64,000 nucleotides of DNA from Vicinamibacteria bacterium (lineage in GTDB: Bacteria > Acidobacteriota > Vicinamibacteria > Fen-336), in contig JAMQGV010000049.1 in NCBI GenBank assembly GCA_025994075.1, positions 107,610-171,609 of the forward strand, given 5' to 3'. The notes under the pieces are model-generated. The model did not search any database and was not told the origin of the DNA. It saw only the letters and a program-made list of their open reading frames with translations. Position 1 is the stretch's first letter; each line of letters opens with the position of its first letter. The translations under genes and the position numbers were made by a program. Of the stretch, positions 1 to 10,388 are shown piece by piece.

Positions 1-192
1 CGGATGGTGGTGACCACCGGCGACGCGGCCGCGCTGGCGGCGGTCGCCACGCGCCACGGCGTGCCCTGCGCGCGCCTCGGCACGGTCGGCGGCGACAGTC
101 TGCGCCTCGCGATCGGCGGCGCGCCGGCCCTCGACGAGCCGATCGCCCGCCTGCACGGGGCCTGGACGAGCCTCGAGCGACTGCTGGGCTAG
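1..192 (+). CDS. purL: PurL C-terminal fragment (partial at window start)
   Basis: This is the last 63 codons of an open frame that enters from the left edge, so the gene is 5'-truncated by the window and not biologically broken. The tail contains GVPCARLGTVGGDSLRL, typical of the C-terminal end of phosphoribosylformylglycinamidine synthase II, followed by the usual short helical end (LHGAWTSLERLLG). The family makes FGAM from FGAR, glutamine and ATP in de novo purine synthesis. purF begins 8 bp downstream, and purL-purF adjacency is common, which supports the call. Only the extreme C-terminus is visible, so no active-site residue can be checked. Confidence 0.85.
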   Translation, partial: RMVVTTGDAAALAAVATRHGVPCARLGTVGGDSLRLAIGGAPALDEPIARLHGAWTSLERLLG

Positions 193-200
193 CATCGGCC

Positions 201-1646
<1,446 letters not shown>

Positions 1647-1655
1647 CGAGGCGTC

Positions 1656-2510
1656 GTGCCGCGGCTGCTGGTCGCCGGCCATGTGACGTGGGACGAGGTC
1701 GCCGGCCGCGACGTGCTGGGCGGCGCCGCGTCGTACGCCGCGCTGTGCGGCCGCAAGCTGGGCTGGGAGGTCGCGGTGCTGACCTCGGCGGGGCCCGAGT
1801 TCGACCCGGCGCGCGAGCTGCCGGGGATCGAGACGTTCGTCCAGCGCGCGGCCCGCACGACCCGGTTCGTCAACGTCTACGAGGGCGAGGCTCGAAGCCA
1901 ACGCATGCCGGCGCGCGCCGACGCGCTGGACCCGGGCCGCGTGCCGGACCCGTGGCGCCGGCCCGAAGCGTTGCTGCTGGCGCCGGTCGCGGGCGAACTG
2001 GGCCCCGGCTTCGCCCGCGCGTTCGAGGCCGACGCCGTCGCGGCGATCGCGCAGGGCTACGTGCGGGCCGTCGACCTCGAGGGTGCAGTGCGGCCCGCGC
2101 GCTGGCGCGACCCCGGGGCCGACCTGGCCGGCGTGCACCTGCTGGCCCTCTCCGAGCGCGATCTGGCCGAGGGCGATTCGCCGCAGGCGCTGCTGCGGCA
2201 CGTGCCGCTCGTGGCCGTGACCCGCGGCTGGCGCGGGGTGGACCTGCTGTCGCGGGCCGGGGTCCAGCCGGTCGCCAGCCTGCCCCGCCCCGAGGTCGAC
2301 CCCACGGGCGCGGGCGACGTCTTCGCAGCCGCCCTGCTGCTCCGCTACCATGAGACGGCAGATCCGCTGGAGGCGACGGCGTTCGCCTGCTGCGCGGCGT
2401 CGTGCGCGGTCGAGGGCGCGGGCGCCTCGACCCTCGGCGATCGCGCGGAGGTCGAGCGTCGCCTGGCGGCCCGCGAGCGCTGGCTCGAAGAGGGAGAGTG
2501 GGATGAGTAA
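1656..2510 (+). CDS. PfkB-family carbohydrate/nucleoside kinase
   Basis: This 284-aa protein starts at GTG. The PfkB/ribokinase fold is indicated by an N-terminal Gly-rich segment (VLGGAASYAAL) and by the C-terminal signature VDPTGAGDVFAAALLL, where the Asp of GAGD is the catalytic base and the Gly-rich stretch forms the anion hole. Family members phosphorylate sugars or nucleosides with ATP; the substrate cannot be read from the sequence. It follows purF by 9 bp and overlaps the next gene by 8 bp, so it is translationally coupled. A nucleoside or ribose substrate would suit the purine context, but this is inference. Confidence 0.85.
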   Translation: MPRLLVAGHVTWDEVAGRDVLGGAASYAALCGRKLGWEVAVLTSAGPEFDPARELPGIETFVQRAARTTRFVNVYEGEARSQRMPARADALDPGRVPDPWRRPEALLLAPVAGELGPGFARAFEADAVAAIAQGYVRAVDLEGAVRPARWRDPGADLAGVHLLALSERDLAEGDSPQALLRHVPLVAVTRGWRGVDLLSRAGVQPVASLPRPEVDPTGAGDVFAAALLLRYHETADPLEATAFACCAASCAVEGAGASTLGDRAEVERRLAARERWLEEGEWDE

Positions 2511-3219
2511 GGCGACCGGCAAGCGCGTGCTCGTGGTCGACGACGAGGAGGACGTCCGCGTCCTGCTGGTCGCCGTGATGCGCGGTGCGGGCTACGAGGT
2601 GGCCGAGGCCGAGCACGGCGCGGCGGCGCTCGAGAAGCTGCACGGCTCGCCGTTCGACCTGATCCTGCTCGACGTGATGATGCCGGGACTCGACGGCTGG
2701 GGCGTGCTCGACAAGCTGGGCGAGCTGCCCGATGCGCCGCCCGTGATCCTGGCCACCGCCCGCAACGACGAGGAGACCTTCCAGCGCGGGGTCAAGGCCG
2801 GCGTCGCCGGGCTGGTCGGCAAGCCGTTCGCCTTCCAGGACCTGCTGGCCGCCTGCGAACGCGCGCTGCTGGCGCCGCGCCCGCCGCGCGAGGAGCCGGA
2901 GCGGCGCCGCCAGCCGCGCCGCGAGCTGATGGTCAAGGTGCGGGTGTTGTCGCAGGAGAGCGCGCCGCTGGCGCTCGGCGAGCTCGTCAACCTCAGCTCG
3001 GGCGGCGCCCAGGTCAACCTGCTGGTGCCGCTCGAGCTCGGCACCCGGATCCGGGTCGGCCTCCACGTCTCGGCCTCCACCCACAACTTCCTCAAGTTCG
3101 AGGGCACCGTGCAGTGGCGCGAGTCGCAGCCGCTCGGCTACGCCCACGGTCTCTCGTTCACCGACCTCGAGCCGGAGGTCGCGAACGAGCTGAAGACGCT
3201 GTTCGAGGGCGCGGCGTGA
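2503..3219 (+). CDS. Response regulator with PilZ output domain
   Basis: The ATG at 2503 overlaps the PfkB stop by 8 bp and removes an Arg-rich upstream extension that is only a shadow of the PfkB frame. Residues 7-122 form a receiver domain: acidic pair in VVDDEED, phosphoacceptor Asp57 in LILLDVMMPG, and the conserved Lys in VGKPFAF. A linker leads to a PilZ domain with the Arg motif RRRQPRR and NLSSGGAQV (the [D/N]xSxxG motif), the two signatures of c-di-GMP binding. It probably couples a phosphorelay to c-di-GMP-dependent control of surface behaviour. No cognate kinase is adjacent. Confidence 0.9.
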   Translation: MSKATGKRVLVVDDEEDVRVLLVAVMRGAGYEVAEAEHGAAALEKLHGSPFDLILLDVMMPGLDGWGVLDKLGELPDAPPVILATARNDEETFQRGVKAGVAGLVGKPFAFQDLLAACERALLAPRPPREEPERRRQPRRELMVKVRVLSQESAPLALGELVNLSSGGAQVNLLVPLELGTRIRVGLHVSASTHNFLKFEGTVQWRESQPLGYAHGLSFTDLEPEVANELKTLFEGAA

Positions 3220-3827
3220 AGGGAGCGGCGGCGCTGGCGCTGAGCCTGCTGCTGGCCGCGCCGGGAGCTGTCGCCCAGGAGCCGCCGCCGGCCGCGGAGC
3301 CCGCCGCCACCGCCACGCCCGACGCGACCGCCTCGTTCCCCCGCGCGCGGATCGAGACGGCGAAAGGCACGATCGTGATCCGGCTGCGGCCCGACCTCGC
3401 GCCGCGCCACGTCAAGGCCTTCGTCGCCACCGCGAAGGCGAAGGGCTACGACCGCACCACCTTCCACCGCGTCATCAAGCACGCGATCGTGCAGGGCGGC
3501 GACCCGATCTCCGCGAAGAAGGGCTTCGAGTCGCGCTACGGCACGACGGGGCTCGGCACGATGCGCCCGGAGTTCACGCAGGCGTCGTTCGAGCGCGGCG
3601 TGGTCGCCGCAGTGCTCAAGCCCGGCGTGCCGGCGTCCGCGGGCCAGCAGTTCTTCATCTGCCTCTACCCGCAGCCCACGCTGCAGGGGAAGTTCACGAT
3701 CTTCGCGGAGGTCGTCGAGGGGATCGAGGTCGCCGACGCGATCAGCCTGCTTCCGGTCGACGGCGAGCGCGCGCTCGAGCGCGTCGAGATGAAGGTCACG
3801 ATCGAGGAGCCGCCGCCCGTCTCCTGA
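3216..3827 (+). CDS. Secreted peptidyl-prolyl cis-trans isomerase (cyclophilin type)
   Basis: The GTG at 3216 overlaps the preceding TGA (GTGA) and gives an N-terminus with a clean signal peptide (KGAAALALSLLLAAPGAVAQ, cleavage after AVA). A Pro/Ala-rich linker precedes the cyclophilin domain: ETAKGTIVIRL, FHRVIKHAIVQGGDP and the active-site strand QQFFICL. At 203 aa it is the usual size for exported bacterial cyclophilins. The family catalyses prolyl isomerisation, and the signal peptide points to the periplasm. It is the last gene of the purL-started run and ends 8 bp before an oppositely oriented gene. Confidence 0.9.
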   Translation: MKGAAALALSLLLAAPGAVAQEPPPAAEPAATATPDATASFPRARIETAKGTIVIRLRPDLAPRHVKAFVATAKAKGYDRTTFHRVIKHAIVQGGDPISAKKGFESRYGTTGLGTMRPEFTQASFERGVVAAVLKPGVPASAGQQFFICLYPQPTLQGKFTIFAEVVEGIEVADAISLLPVDGERALERVEMKVTIEEPPPVS

Positions 3828-3834
3828 CCCCGCT

Positions 3835-4197
3835 TCAGCCGATCGCGGCCAGCACGGCGATCGCCAGGAAGGCGATCCAGGCGAGATGGCGACCGCGCGA
3901 GGAGCCCAGCGTGATCGCGGCGTGCACGCCGAAGGCGACGGCGACGATCGCGCGCAGCGTGTCCGGGTTCGGCGGTCCGGCCGCGAGCGCCAGCAGCAGC
4001 GCGCCGAAGCCGAGCCACGCCACGCTCGTCAGGTGCCACGCGAAGCGCAGGACCTGCTTCGTGAACTCGGTGCCGCCGCGCAGCTTCGGCAGCTCGCGGC
4101 GGAACAGCCGGGTCAGCACGTAACGCTCGCCGAGATACGAGTGCGCCAGCGCCACCAGCGCGCACAACGCCGCCGCCACGACCAGGGCCGCGTTCAC
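3835..4197 (-). CDS. Small four-helix membrane protein, unknown
   Basis: A 120-aa protein starting at GTG (4197), which overlaps the stop of the DUF4442 gene by 4 bp (GTGA). It is almost entirely hydrophobic, with about four predicted transmembrane helices: AALVVAAALCALVALAHSYL, LTSVAWLGFGALLLALAAG, a helix around IVAVAFGVHAAITL and the C-terminal AWIAFLAIAVLAAIG. Between helices 1 and 2 is a polar segment with charged residues (RLFRRELPKL). I do not recognise a function. Coupling to the DUF4442 gene suggests co-translation. Confidence 0.7.
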   Translation of the reverse strand: MNAALVVAAALCALVALAHSYLGERYVLTRLFRRELPKLRGGTEFTKQVLRFAWHLTSVAWLGFGALLLALAAGPPNPDTLRAIVAVAFGVHAAITLGSSRGRHLAWIAFLAIAVLAAIG

Positions 4198-4661
4198 GCC
4201 GCGCGCCGCCCCCGGCGCCGGATCGTGAGCAGCTTCTCGCAGCTCGCATGGACCTCGCCGCCCGCGTCGACCAGGTCGACGTGCAGCGTGCGCTCCGTGC
4301 GGCCGTCGCGCAGGGCGTCGGCGCGGATCGCGTCGAGCAGCGCGTCGTCGACGCGGAACGTGGCGTGCAGCGTGCTCCGCCCGGGGCGCCGGAAGCGGAT
4401 GCTGGCTGCCTTGTCCCACACCTCGTAGTCCGGGCCCAGACGCTTGATCAGCATCACCATGTAGATCGGGTCGAGCGCCCCGTACATCGAGCCGCCGTAG
4501 ATCGTGCCCACGTAGTTTCGCGTGCGCCAGTTGAGCGGCAGCGCGATCCGCACCTCGCTCCAGTCGGCCGCGATGTAGCGGATGCGCCCGCCCGTGCCGC
4601 GGTAGGCCGGGAAGAAGTTGAGCAGGGTCCGCTCCAGCCGTGTGCGCAGCGACTCGGCCAT
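4194..4661 (-). CDS. DUF4442 hot-dog-fold protein (thioesterase-like)
   Basis: A 155-aa protein of the YiiD/DUF4442 hot-dog family. Conserved features are the N-terminal NFFPAYRGTGGR segment, the central NYVGTIYGGSMYGALDP (the N/G-rich hot-dog helix region) and KAASIRFRRPGR before the final strands. Relatives are assigned as acyl-CoA thioesterase-like, but most are uncharacterised. The ATG at 4661 is followed by a normal cytoplasmic N-terminus. It lies 19 bp downstream of the ABC permease gene on the same strand and overlaps the next small membrane protein gene. Confidence 0.85.
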   Translation of the reverse strand: MAESLRTRLERTLLNFFPAYRGTGGRIRYIAADWSEVRIALPLNWRTRNYVGTIYGGSMYGALDPIYMVMLIKRLGPDYEVWDKAASIRFRRPGRSTLHATFRVDDALLDAIRADALRDGRTERTLHVDLVDAGGEVHASCEKLLTIRRRGRRAA

Positions 4662-4680
4662 CGTCGCCTCCCGCGCGATG

Positions 4681-7272
4681 CTACTCCGTGCGCAGCAGCT
4701 CGAGCGGGGTGCGGCGGAAGGCCTCGGCCGCCGTCAGCACCCCGGCCAGACCCGCGCCGGCCGCGAGGCCCGCCGTCAGGCCCGCGAGCGGCGCCCACGG
4801 CACCGCCGGCGCCACCTCGAAGAAGCGGTCGAGCAGCGGCAGGCCGAGGCCGAGCGCGAGGGCCGCAGCCCCGAACGCGGACAGCAGACCGAGCGCCATG
4901 CCCTCGACGACCGCCACCGTCCGCACCTGGTGCCGCGTCGCCCCCAGCGTCTTGAGCAGCGCGGCCTCGCGCAGCCGCTCCCGGCGCAGCGCCAGCAGCG
5001 CGGCCGACAGCACGACGATGCCGACCGCGAGCGAGAAGCCGGCCATGAAGCGCACGGCCAGCGCGAACTGGGCGAGCAGGCCCTCGACCGACGCGCGCAC
5101 CGCCGTCACGTCGAGCACGGCCAGGTTGGGGAAGCGCTCGAGCAGCTCGCGCTGCGCGCGGCCGCGGTCCTCGGCGCTCTCGATCCGCGCCAGCGTGACG
5201 AACGTGCGGGGCGCGGCCTCCAGCGGGCCCTCGGGGAAGACGGCGAAGAAGTTGGGCTCGATCCGCGACCAGTCGGTTCGCCGCAGGTGGGTGACCCGCG
5301 ACGGCAGCGGCACGCCGGACACGTCCCACACCAGCTCGTCCCCGATGCTCACGCCGATCTCCTCGGCGAGGCCCGCGTCGAGCGAGACGGGCACCGGCTC
5401 GCCGGCCGCGAGCGCGCGCGCCGCGCCCGGCGCCCAGCGCTCGCCCGCGGTCGTGGTCTCGGCGGGCGTCGCGTGGTCGCGGTAGGAGCTGCGGTACTCG
5501 CGACGCAGCAGGCCACGCGGGCGGCGATCTTCGCCTTCGGGATCGGTCTCGCCGAGCGCCTCGGCGACGCTCTCGCCTTTCACGCTGGCGAGGCGCATGG
5601 CGACGATCGGCACCGCCGGGGCGGGCGCTGCGCCGCGCGCGTGCAGGTCGGCGTCGACCTGCGCCACCTGGTCGGGCTGGATCTCGAACACGACCACGTT
5701 GGCGCGGCCGGCGGCGTCGCCGAGGTCGAGGCCGCGCACCAGGTTCGCCTCGACCAGCGCCATCAGCGCCAGCAGGAAGCCGCCGAAGCCGAGCGCGACG
5801 ACGACCGGCGTCGTCTGGTGCCCGGGCCGCTGCAGGTTGGCGAGGCCCTGGCGCAGCGGGTACGGCAGTGCCGACGGCAGCGGCCGCGCGAGCGCCCGCA
5901 CCAGCAGCCGCGCGAGCAGGGCGAGGACCAGCGCGGCCGCCGCCGCACCGCCCGCGAAGGCGAGCCCGGCCCCGAGCCGGCCGGCCTGGACGACCGCCAG
6001 CACGGCGAGCGTGAGGGCCACGAGCAGCGACAGCCCGAGGCGCGCGGGATCGCGCCAGGCCGGTCGCGCCGGCGCCGCGAGCCCCTCGCGCAACACGGCG
6101 AGCGCGGGCACGTCGCGGATCGCCAGCAGCGGCAGGGCCGAGAACGCGAACATCGCGAGCAGGCCGGTGGTCAGGCCCGAGGCGATCGCCAGCGGCGCCG
6201 CGGCCGGTTCCACGGCCACCGGCAGCCAGGCGCCGAGCAGCCGCGGCAGCGCGCGCGCGACGAGCAGGCCGAGCGCGGTGCCGGCAATTCCCGCCAGCGC
6301 CCCGGCGAGTGCCACCTGCACGCCGAGCGCCGCCGCCAGGTCGCGCCACGAGGCGCCCAGCGCGCGCAGCACCGCCAGGCTCGGCAACGCCCGTCGCACG
6401 AACGCGTGCACGCCGGCCGCCGCGCCGAGGCCGCCGAGCAGCAGCGCGGCGAAGCCGACCAGGCCGAGGAAGCGGCTCATGCGGCCGAGCGCCTCGCCCG
6501 CGCGCTCCTCGTCGTCCCGTGGCGAGCGCAGCGTCACCCGCTCGCGCGCGAGGCGCGGCCGGTACGCGCTCACCAGCGGCACGGGATCGCGGCCGTCCGC
6601 GAGGGCCAGGTAGGCCTCGTGGCGGACCCGCGCACCGAAGCCCATCAGGCCCGTGGCCGCGACGTGGCGGGCGTCGATCGCCACCCGCGGCCCGAACGCG
6701 GTGCGGAAGGCGAGGTCGCCGGGCCAGCCCTCGAACGTGCCCGCGACCTCGAACGAGACGGCGCCGAGTTCTACCCGGTCGCCGACCGCCACGTTCAGCG
6801 AGGCCAGCAGCGACGGGTCCACGAGCACGCGGGGCGCACCCTCGGCGAGGCGCTCGCGGGCCTCGACGGGCGTCGCGCGGAAGCCGCCGTGGAACGGGTA
6901 GCCGCCCTCGATCGCGGACACCTGCACGAGCCGCGCCCCGTCCCGGCCCGCGACCCGCGCCATCGCGCCGAAGCTGGTCACGCGCGCGACGCGGGTGCCG
7001 GGCCCCGCCTGCGTCCGCAACTCGTCGAGCAGCGCCTGCGCCGCCGGCGTGAAGGGGCGGTTGGCGCCCAGCGCGAGGTCGGCGCCGAGCAGGCCGCGGG
7101 CCTCGCGGCGCAGCGCGTCGCGGGCGCCGGCCTCGAACGCGGCGACCGAGACCAGCGCGGCCACGCCCACCGCCAGCGGCAGCGCCAGCAGCAGCAGGCG
7201 CCGCGGCTGGTGCCGCAGTTCGCGCCGCGCCGTCTCCAGCGCGAAGCGCCAGCGCACGGCGGTGCTAGCCAC
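4681..7272 (-). CDS. ABC transporter permease, MacB/LolC-FtsX type (YbbP-like)
   Basis: An 863-aa integral membrane protein. The GTG at 7272 is chosen because it overlaps the ATPase stop by 8 bp and gives a short basic N-terminus before the first helix (LLLLALPLAVGVAALVSVAAF). A large periplasmic domain follows, then a first FtsX block of three helices (around residues 260-400), an additional helix pair, a second periplasmic stretch and a terminal FtsX block (FALAVRFMAGFSLAVGIVVL to the C-terminus). This duplicated layout is typical of YbbP-like permeases that act on lipophilic substrates or lipoproteins without carrying them through the bilayer. Substrate unknown. Confidence 0.88.
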   Translation of the reverse strand: MASTAVRWRFALETARRELRHQPRRLLLLALPLAVGVAALVSVAAFEAGARDALRREARGLLGADLALGANRPFTPAAQALLDELRTQAGPGTRVARVTSFGAMARVAGRDGARLVQVSAIEGGYPFHGGFRATPVEARERLAEGAPRVLVDPSLLASLNVAVGDRVELGAVSFEVAGTFEGWPGDLAFRTAFGPRVAIDARHVAATGLMGFGARVRHEAYLALADGRDPVPLVSAYRPRLARERVTLRSPRDDEERAGEALGRMSRFLGLVGFAALLLGGLGAAAGVHAFVRRALPSLAVLRALGASWRDLAAALGVQVALAGALAGIAGTALGLLVARALPRLLGAWLPVAVEPAAAPLAIASGLTTGLLAMFAFSALPLLAIRDVPALAVLREGLAAPARPAWRDPARLGLSLLVALTLAVLAVVQAGRLGAGLAFAGGAAAAALVLALLARLLVRALARPLPSALPYPLRQGLANLQRPGHQTTPVVVALGFGGFLLALMALVEANLVRGLDLGDAAGRANVVVFEIQPDQVAQVDADLHARGAAPAPAVPIVAMRLASVKGESVAEALGETDPEGEDRRPRGLLRREYRSSYRDHATPAETTTAGERWAPGAARALAAGEPVPVSLDAGLAEEIGVSIGDELVWDVSGVPLPSRVTHLRRTDWSRIEPNFFAVFPEGPLEAAPRTFVTLARIESAEDRGRAQRELLERFPNLAVLDVTAVRASVEGLLAQFALAVRFMAGFSLAVGIVVLSAALLALRRERLREAALLKTLGATRHQVRTVAVVEGMALGLLSAFGAAALALGLGLPLLDRFFEVAPAVPWAPLAGLTAGLAAGAGLAGVLTAAEAFRRTPLELLRTE

Positions 7273-7942
7273 GGGCCTCGTCCCCGACCAGGCGCCCGTC
7301 GCGCAGCCGCAGCACGCGGTCGGCACGGTTCGCGAGGTCCATGTCATGGGTGACCAGCACCAGCGTGGTGCCGCGCTCGCGGTGGATCTCCTCGATCAGC
7401 TCGATCACGGAGGCGCCGGTGCGCGCGTCGAGGTTGCCGGTCGGCTCGTCGGCGAACACGACCCGCGGGTCGGCGGCGAAGGCGCGGGCGACGGCCACCC
7501 GCTGCTGCTCGCCGCCCGAGAGCTGGGCAGGGTAGTGGTGGCCGCGCTCGCCGAGGCCGACGCGGGCGAGGAGTTCGCGCGCGCGCTCGCGCGCGGGGCG
7601 CCCCAGGAGTTCGAGCGGCACGCTGACGTTCTCGAGCGCCGTCAGCGTCGGCACCAGGTGGAACGACTGGAACACGAAGCCGACCTTCAGGGCGCGCAGC
7701 CGCGCGCGGGCGTCCTCGTCGAGCGGCCCGAGGTCGACGCCGTCGAGCGCGACGCGGCCTGCCTTCGGCCGGTCGAGCCCGGCCAGCAGGCCCAGCAGCG
7801 TGCTCTTGCCGCTGCCCGACGGGCCGACGATCGCGGTCGTCGACGAGGCCTCGAGGGCGAACGTGATAGCGTCGAGAACGGTCAGCTCGCGGCCGCCGGA
7901 GGCGTAGGACTGCGTGAGCGAGACGCACTCGATCATGGGCAT
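7265..7942 (-). CDS. ABC transporter ATP-binding protein (LolD/MacB type)
   Basis: A 225-aa cytoplasmic ATPase. Walker A GPSGSGKST, Q-loop FVFQSFHLVP, signature LSGGEQQR, Walker B VVFADEP followed by TGNLD, and the switch His in VLVTHD are all present, so it should be active. The size and the FQSFHL..LTALENV pattern are those of the LolD/MacB/FtsE group. The start is uncertain: ATG at 7942 or 7936. The divergent esterase gene begins about 25 bp away, so a longer start is unlikely. It overlaps its permease partner by 8 bp. Confidence 0.93.
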   Translation of the reverse strand: MPMIECVSLTQSYASGGRELTVLDAITFALEASSTTAIVGPSGSGKSTLLGLLAGLDRPKAGRVALDGVDLGPLDEDARARLRALKVGFVFQSFHLVPTLTALENVSVPLELLGRPARERARELLARVGLGERGHHYPAQLSGGEQQRVAVARAFAADPRVVFADEPTGNLDARTGASVIELIEEIHRERGTTLVLVTHDMDLANRADRVLRLRDGRLVGDEARG

Positions 7943-7967
7943 GGAAGAAGATCCCGGGAAAAGGACG

Positions 7968-8651
7968 GTGGGGGCCGCGGGGGGCCGTCGTTCGATCTTA
8001 GTCGGGATGGCCGGCCTGCTCGCGGCCGGCTGCAGCCGCCCCGACGAAGCGGGCGGCGCGGCCCGCCCGGCGGCGACTCCGGACCCGCGCGGAGTCGTGC
8101 TCTGCGTCGGCACCAGCCTGACGGCGGGCTACGGCCTCGACCCACAGCAGGCGTGGCCCGCGCTGGTCCAGCAGCAGGTCGACAAGGCGAAGCTGCCGCT
8201 GCGGCTGGTCAACGCCGGGGTCAGCGGCGAAACCTCGGCCGGCGCCCTCGGGCGCATCGACTGGTTGCTGCGACAGCAGCCGCGGGTGCTGCTGCTCGAG
8301 ACCGGCGCCAACGACGCCCTGCGCGGCCAGGACCTCTGCGCACTGCGGACGAACCTCGAGGCGATCCTGGCGAAGGCGAAGGCCGTGACGCCACCGCCCG
8401 TGCTGGTGCTGTTCGCGATGGAGGTGCCGCCCAACTACGGCGCCGAGTACCAGGCCGAGTTGCGCACGCTGTACCCGGAGGTCGCGCGGAGGGCCGGCGC
8501 CACGCTGATGCCGTTCTTCCTCGACGGCGTGGCCGGCCACCCGGAGCTCAACCTGCCCGACGGCATCCACCCCAACGCCCTTGGCCAGCGCCGGATCGCC
8601 GACAACGTCTGGCGCCATCTCGGCCCGCTGCTGCGCGAGGCCGTCCGCTAG
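7968..8651 (+). CDS. SGNH-hydrolase lipoprotein, arylesterase/TesA-like
   Basis: The GTG at 7968 yields a 227-aa protein with a lipoprotein signal (RRSILVGMAGLLAAGC), so it is probably anchored in the cell envelope. SGNH blocks are present: block I VGTSLTAGYG (catalytic Ser; Thr replaces the usual Asp of GDSL), block II Gly in VSGETSAG, block III TGANDALR (Asn) and block V DGIHPN (Asp-His). The family hydrolyses thioesters, aryl esters and lysophospholipids in the periplasm. Candidate starts at 7935/7941 would overlap the divergent ATPase gene. Its 3' end overlaps the convergent hydrolase gene by 4 bp. Confidence 0.88.
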   Translation: MGAAGGRRSILVGMAGLLAAGCSRPDEAGGAARPAATPDPRGVVLCVGTSLTAGYGLDPQQAWPALVQQQVDKAKLPLRLVNAGVSGETSAGALGRIDWLLRQQPRVLLLETGANDALRGQDLCALRTNLEAILAKAKAVTPPPVLVLFAMEVPPNYGAEYQAELRTLYPEVARRAGATLMPFFLDGVAGHPELNLPDGIHPNALGQRRIADNVWRHLGPLLREAVR

Positions 8652-9640
8652 CCGCCGGCCTCCAGCCGCCCGGCGAAGAAGTCCGTCACCCGCCGCGCCG
8701 CCCAGAAGCGGCCCGGGGCGTCGGCGCGGCCGACGAAGCCGACGTGGCCGCCGGTGGGCGCCACCTCGCGCACCACGGTGCCGCTCGAGGGCAGCGGGTG
8801 GCCGGTGACGCTGTGCGCGGGGATCAGCGGGTCGTCGGAAGCCGTGAGCAGCAGCGTGGGGCGCTCGATCGACGACAGCCACGGCCCCGCCGACGAGCGC
8901 TCGTAGTACTCGCGCGCGCTCGCGAATCCGGCGTAGGGCGCCGTGATGCGCTCGTCGTACTCGCGCACGCTGCGCACCCCGCGCTCGCGGCCGGCTTCGT
9001 AGAGATCGGGGCGCAGCGACTGGCGCCAGCGGTACGCCTCCTGCAGCTTGACCACGAAGTAGCGCTGGTAGGCCAGGTTGGCGGGCCGCTCCAGGGCCTC
9101 GACGCAGGCGAGCAGGTCGACCGGCGGTGACACGGCGGCGACGGCGCGGACCGCGGCCGGCACCGCGGCCGCGCGGCGGCCGGCCATCAGGAGCGCCATG
9201 TTGCCGCCGAGCGAGAAGCCGCACAGCGCGATCCGCGGCACGAGGCCGGCGAAGTGGCGCAGCACCGCCAGCAGGTCGCCGTCGAGCCCCGCGTTGTAGA
9301 GCCGCGCGCAGACCAGGGCCGCGTCGCCCGCGCTGCGCATGTTCATCCGCGCGACGTGCCAGCCGCGGGCCCAGGCGACCTGCCCGGTGGCGAGGCCGTA
9401 GGTGGCCGCGTCCCAGCCGCCGAGGCCGTGCACCGTGACGAGCAGCGGCCGCGCCTCGCGCGGGCCCGGCTGCCACGACGCCCGCACCAGCAGCCGCACG
9501 TCGTCGCCGGCGTCGACCACCACGTCCTCGACCGGGTGCGGCCAGTCCAGGTGGCGGCGGAAGAAGAAGCCGGCCAGCGTCTGGCGGTGGCCGCCGCGCA
9601 GGCCCGGCGGCGGGTTGAAATCGTGCAGCGACCCCGGCAT
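8648..9640 (-). CDS. Alpha/beta hydrolase, YheT family
   Basis: A 330-aa protein starting at ATG 9640; upstream in-frame codons are judged spurious because MPGSLHDFNPPPGLRGGHRQ matches the usual N-terminal YheT region (R-G-G-H-x-Q-T). The oxyanion motif VTVHGLGG, nucleophile elbow GFSLGGNMAL, acidic residue in LLTASDDPLIP and catalytic His in TGGHVGFV form a complete triad. The YheT family are putative carboxylesterases of unknown physiological substrate. It is convergent with the SGNH gene and divergent from ftsE with 25 bp between starts. Confidence 0.9.
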   Translation of the reverse strand: MPGSLHDFNPPPGLRGGHRQTLAGFFFRRHLDWPHPVEDVVVDAGDDVRLLVRASWQPGPREARPLLVTVHGLGGWDAATYGLATGQVAWARGWHVARMNMRSAGDAALVCARLYNAGLDGDLLAVLRHFAGLVPRIALCGFSLGGNMALLMAGRRAAAVPAAVRAVAAVSPPVDLLACVEALERPANLAYQRYFVVKLQEAYRWRQSLRPDLYEAGRERGVRSVREYDERITAPYAGFASAREYYERSSAGPWLSSIERPTLLLTASDDPLIPAHSVTGHPLPSSGTVVREVAPTGGHVGFVGRADAPGRFWAARRVTDFFAGRLEAGG

Positions 9641-9665
9641 CGTTCGATGATCCCATGCGGGCCCG

Positions 9666-10322
<657 letters not shown>

Positions 10323-10338
10323 CGCCCCCCGCCCCATC

Positions 10339-10365
10339 CGTCACGAATCGTCGTCGTCGTCCGTC
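10339..10365 (+). promoter_or_regulatory. Candidate ECF41-type promoter
   Basis: CGTCACG at 10339-10345 and CGTC at 10362-10365 are separated by 16 bp. ECF41 target promoters carry a TGTCACA-like -35 and a CGTC -10 with this spacing. It lies 24 bp before the oxidoreductase gene that leads the operon encoding an ECF41 sigma factor, the expected place for autoregulation. The CGTC is embedded in a short run of CGT repeats, so chance matching is possible. Confidence 0.55.
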
Positions 10366-10388
10366 CTTGGTGCAGGAGGACGGGAACC

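Noticed and set aside
7914..7967. Longer N-terminus for the SGNH esterase (starts at 7914, 7935 or 7941)
   Set aside because: These would overlap the start of the divergent ATPase gene and put a charged, non-signal stretch before the lipoprotein signal.
9131..9660. Plus-strand frames opposite the YheT hydrolase leading into ftsE
   Set aside because: The hydrolase triad on the minus strand accounts for the coding signal; the plus-strand frames lack domains.
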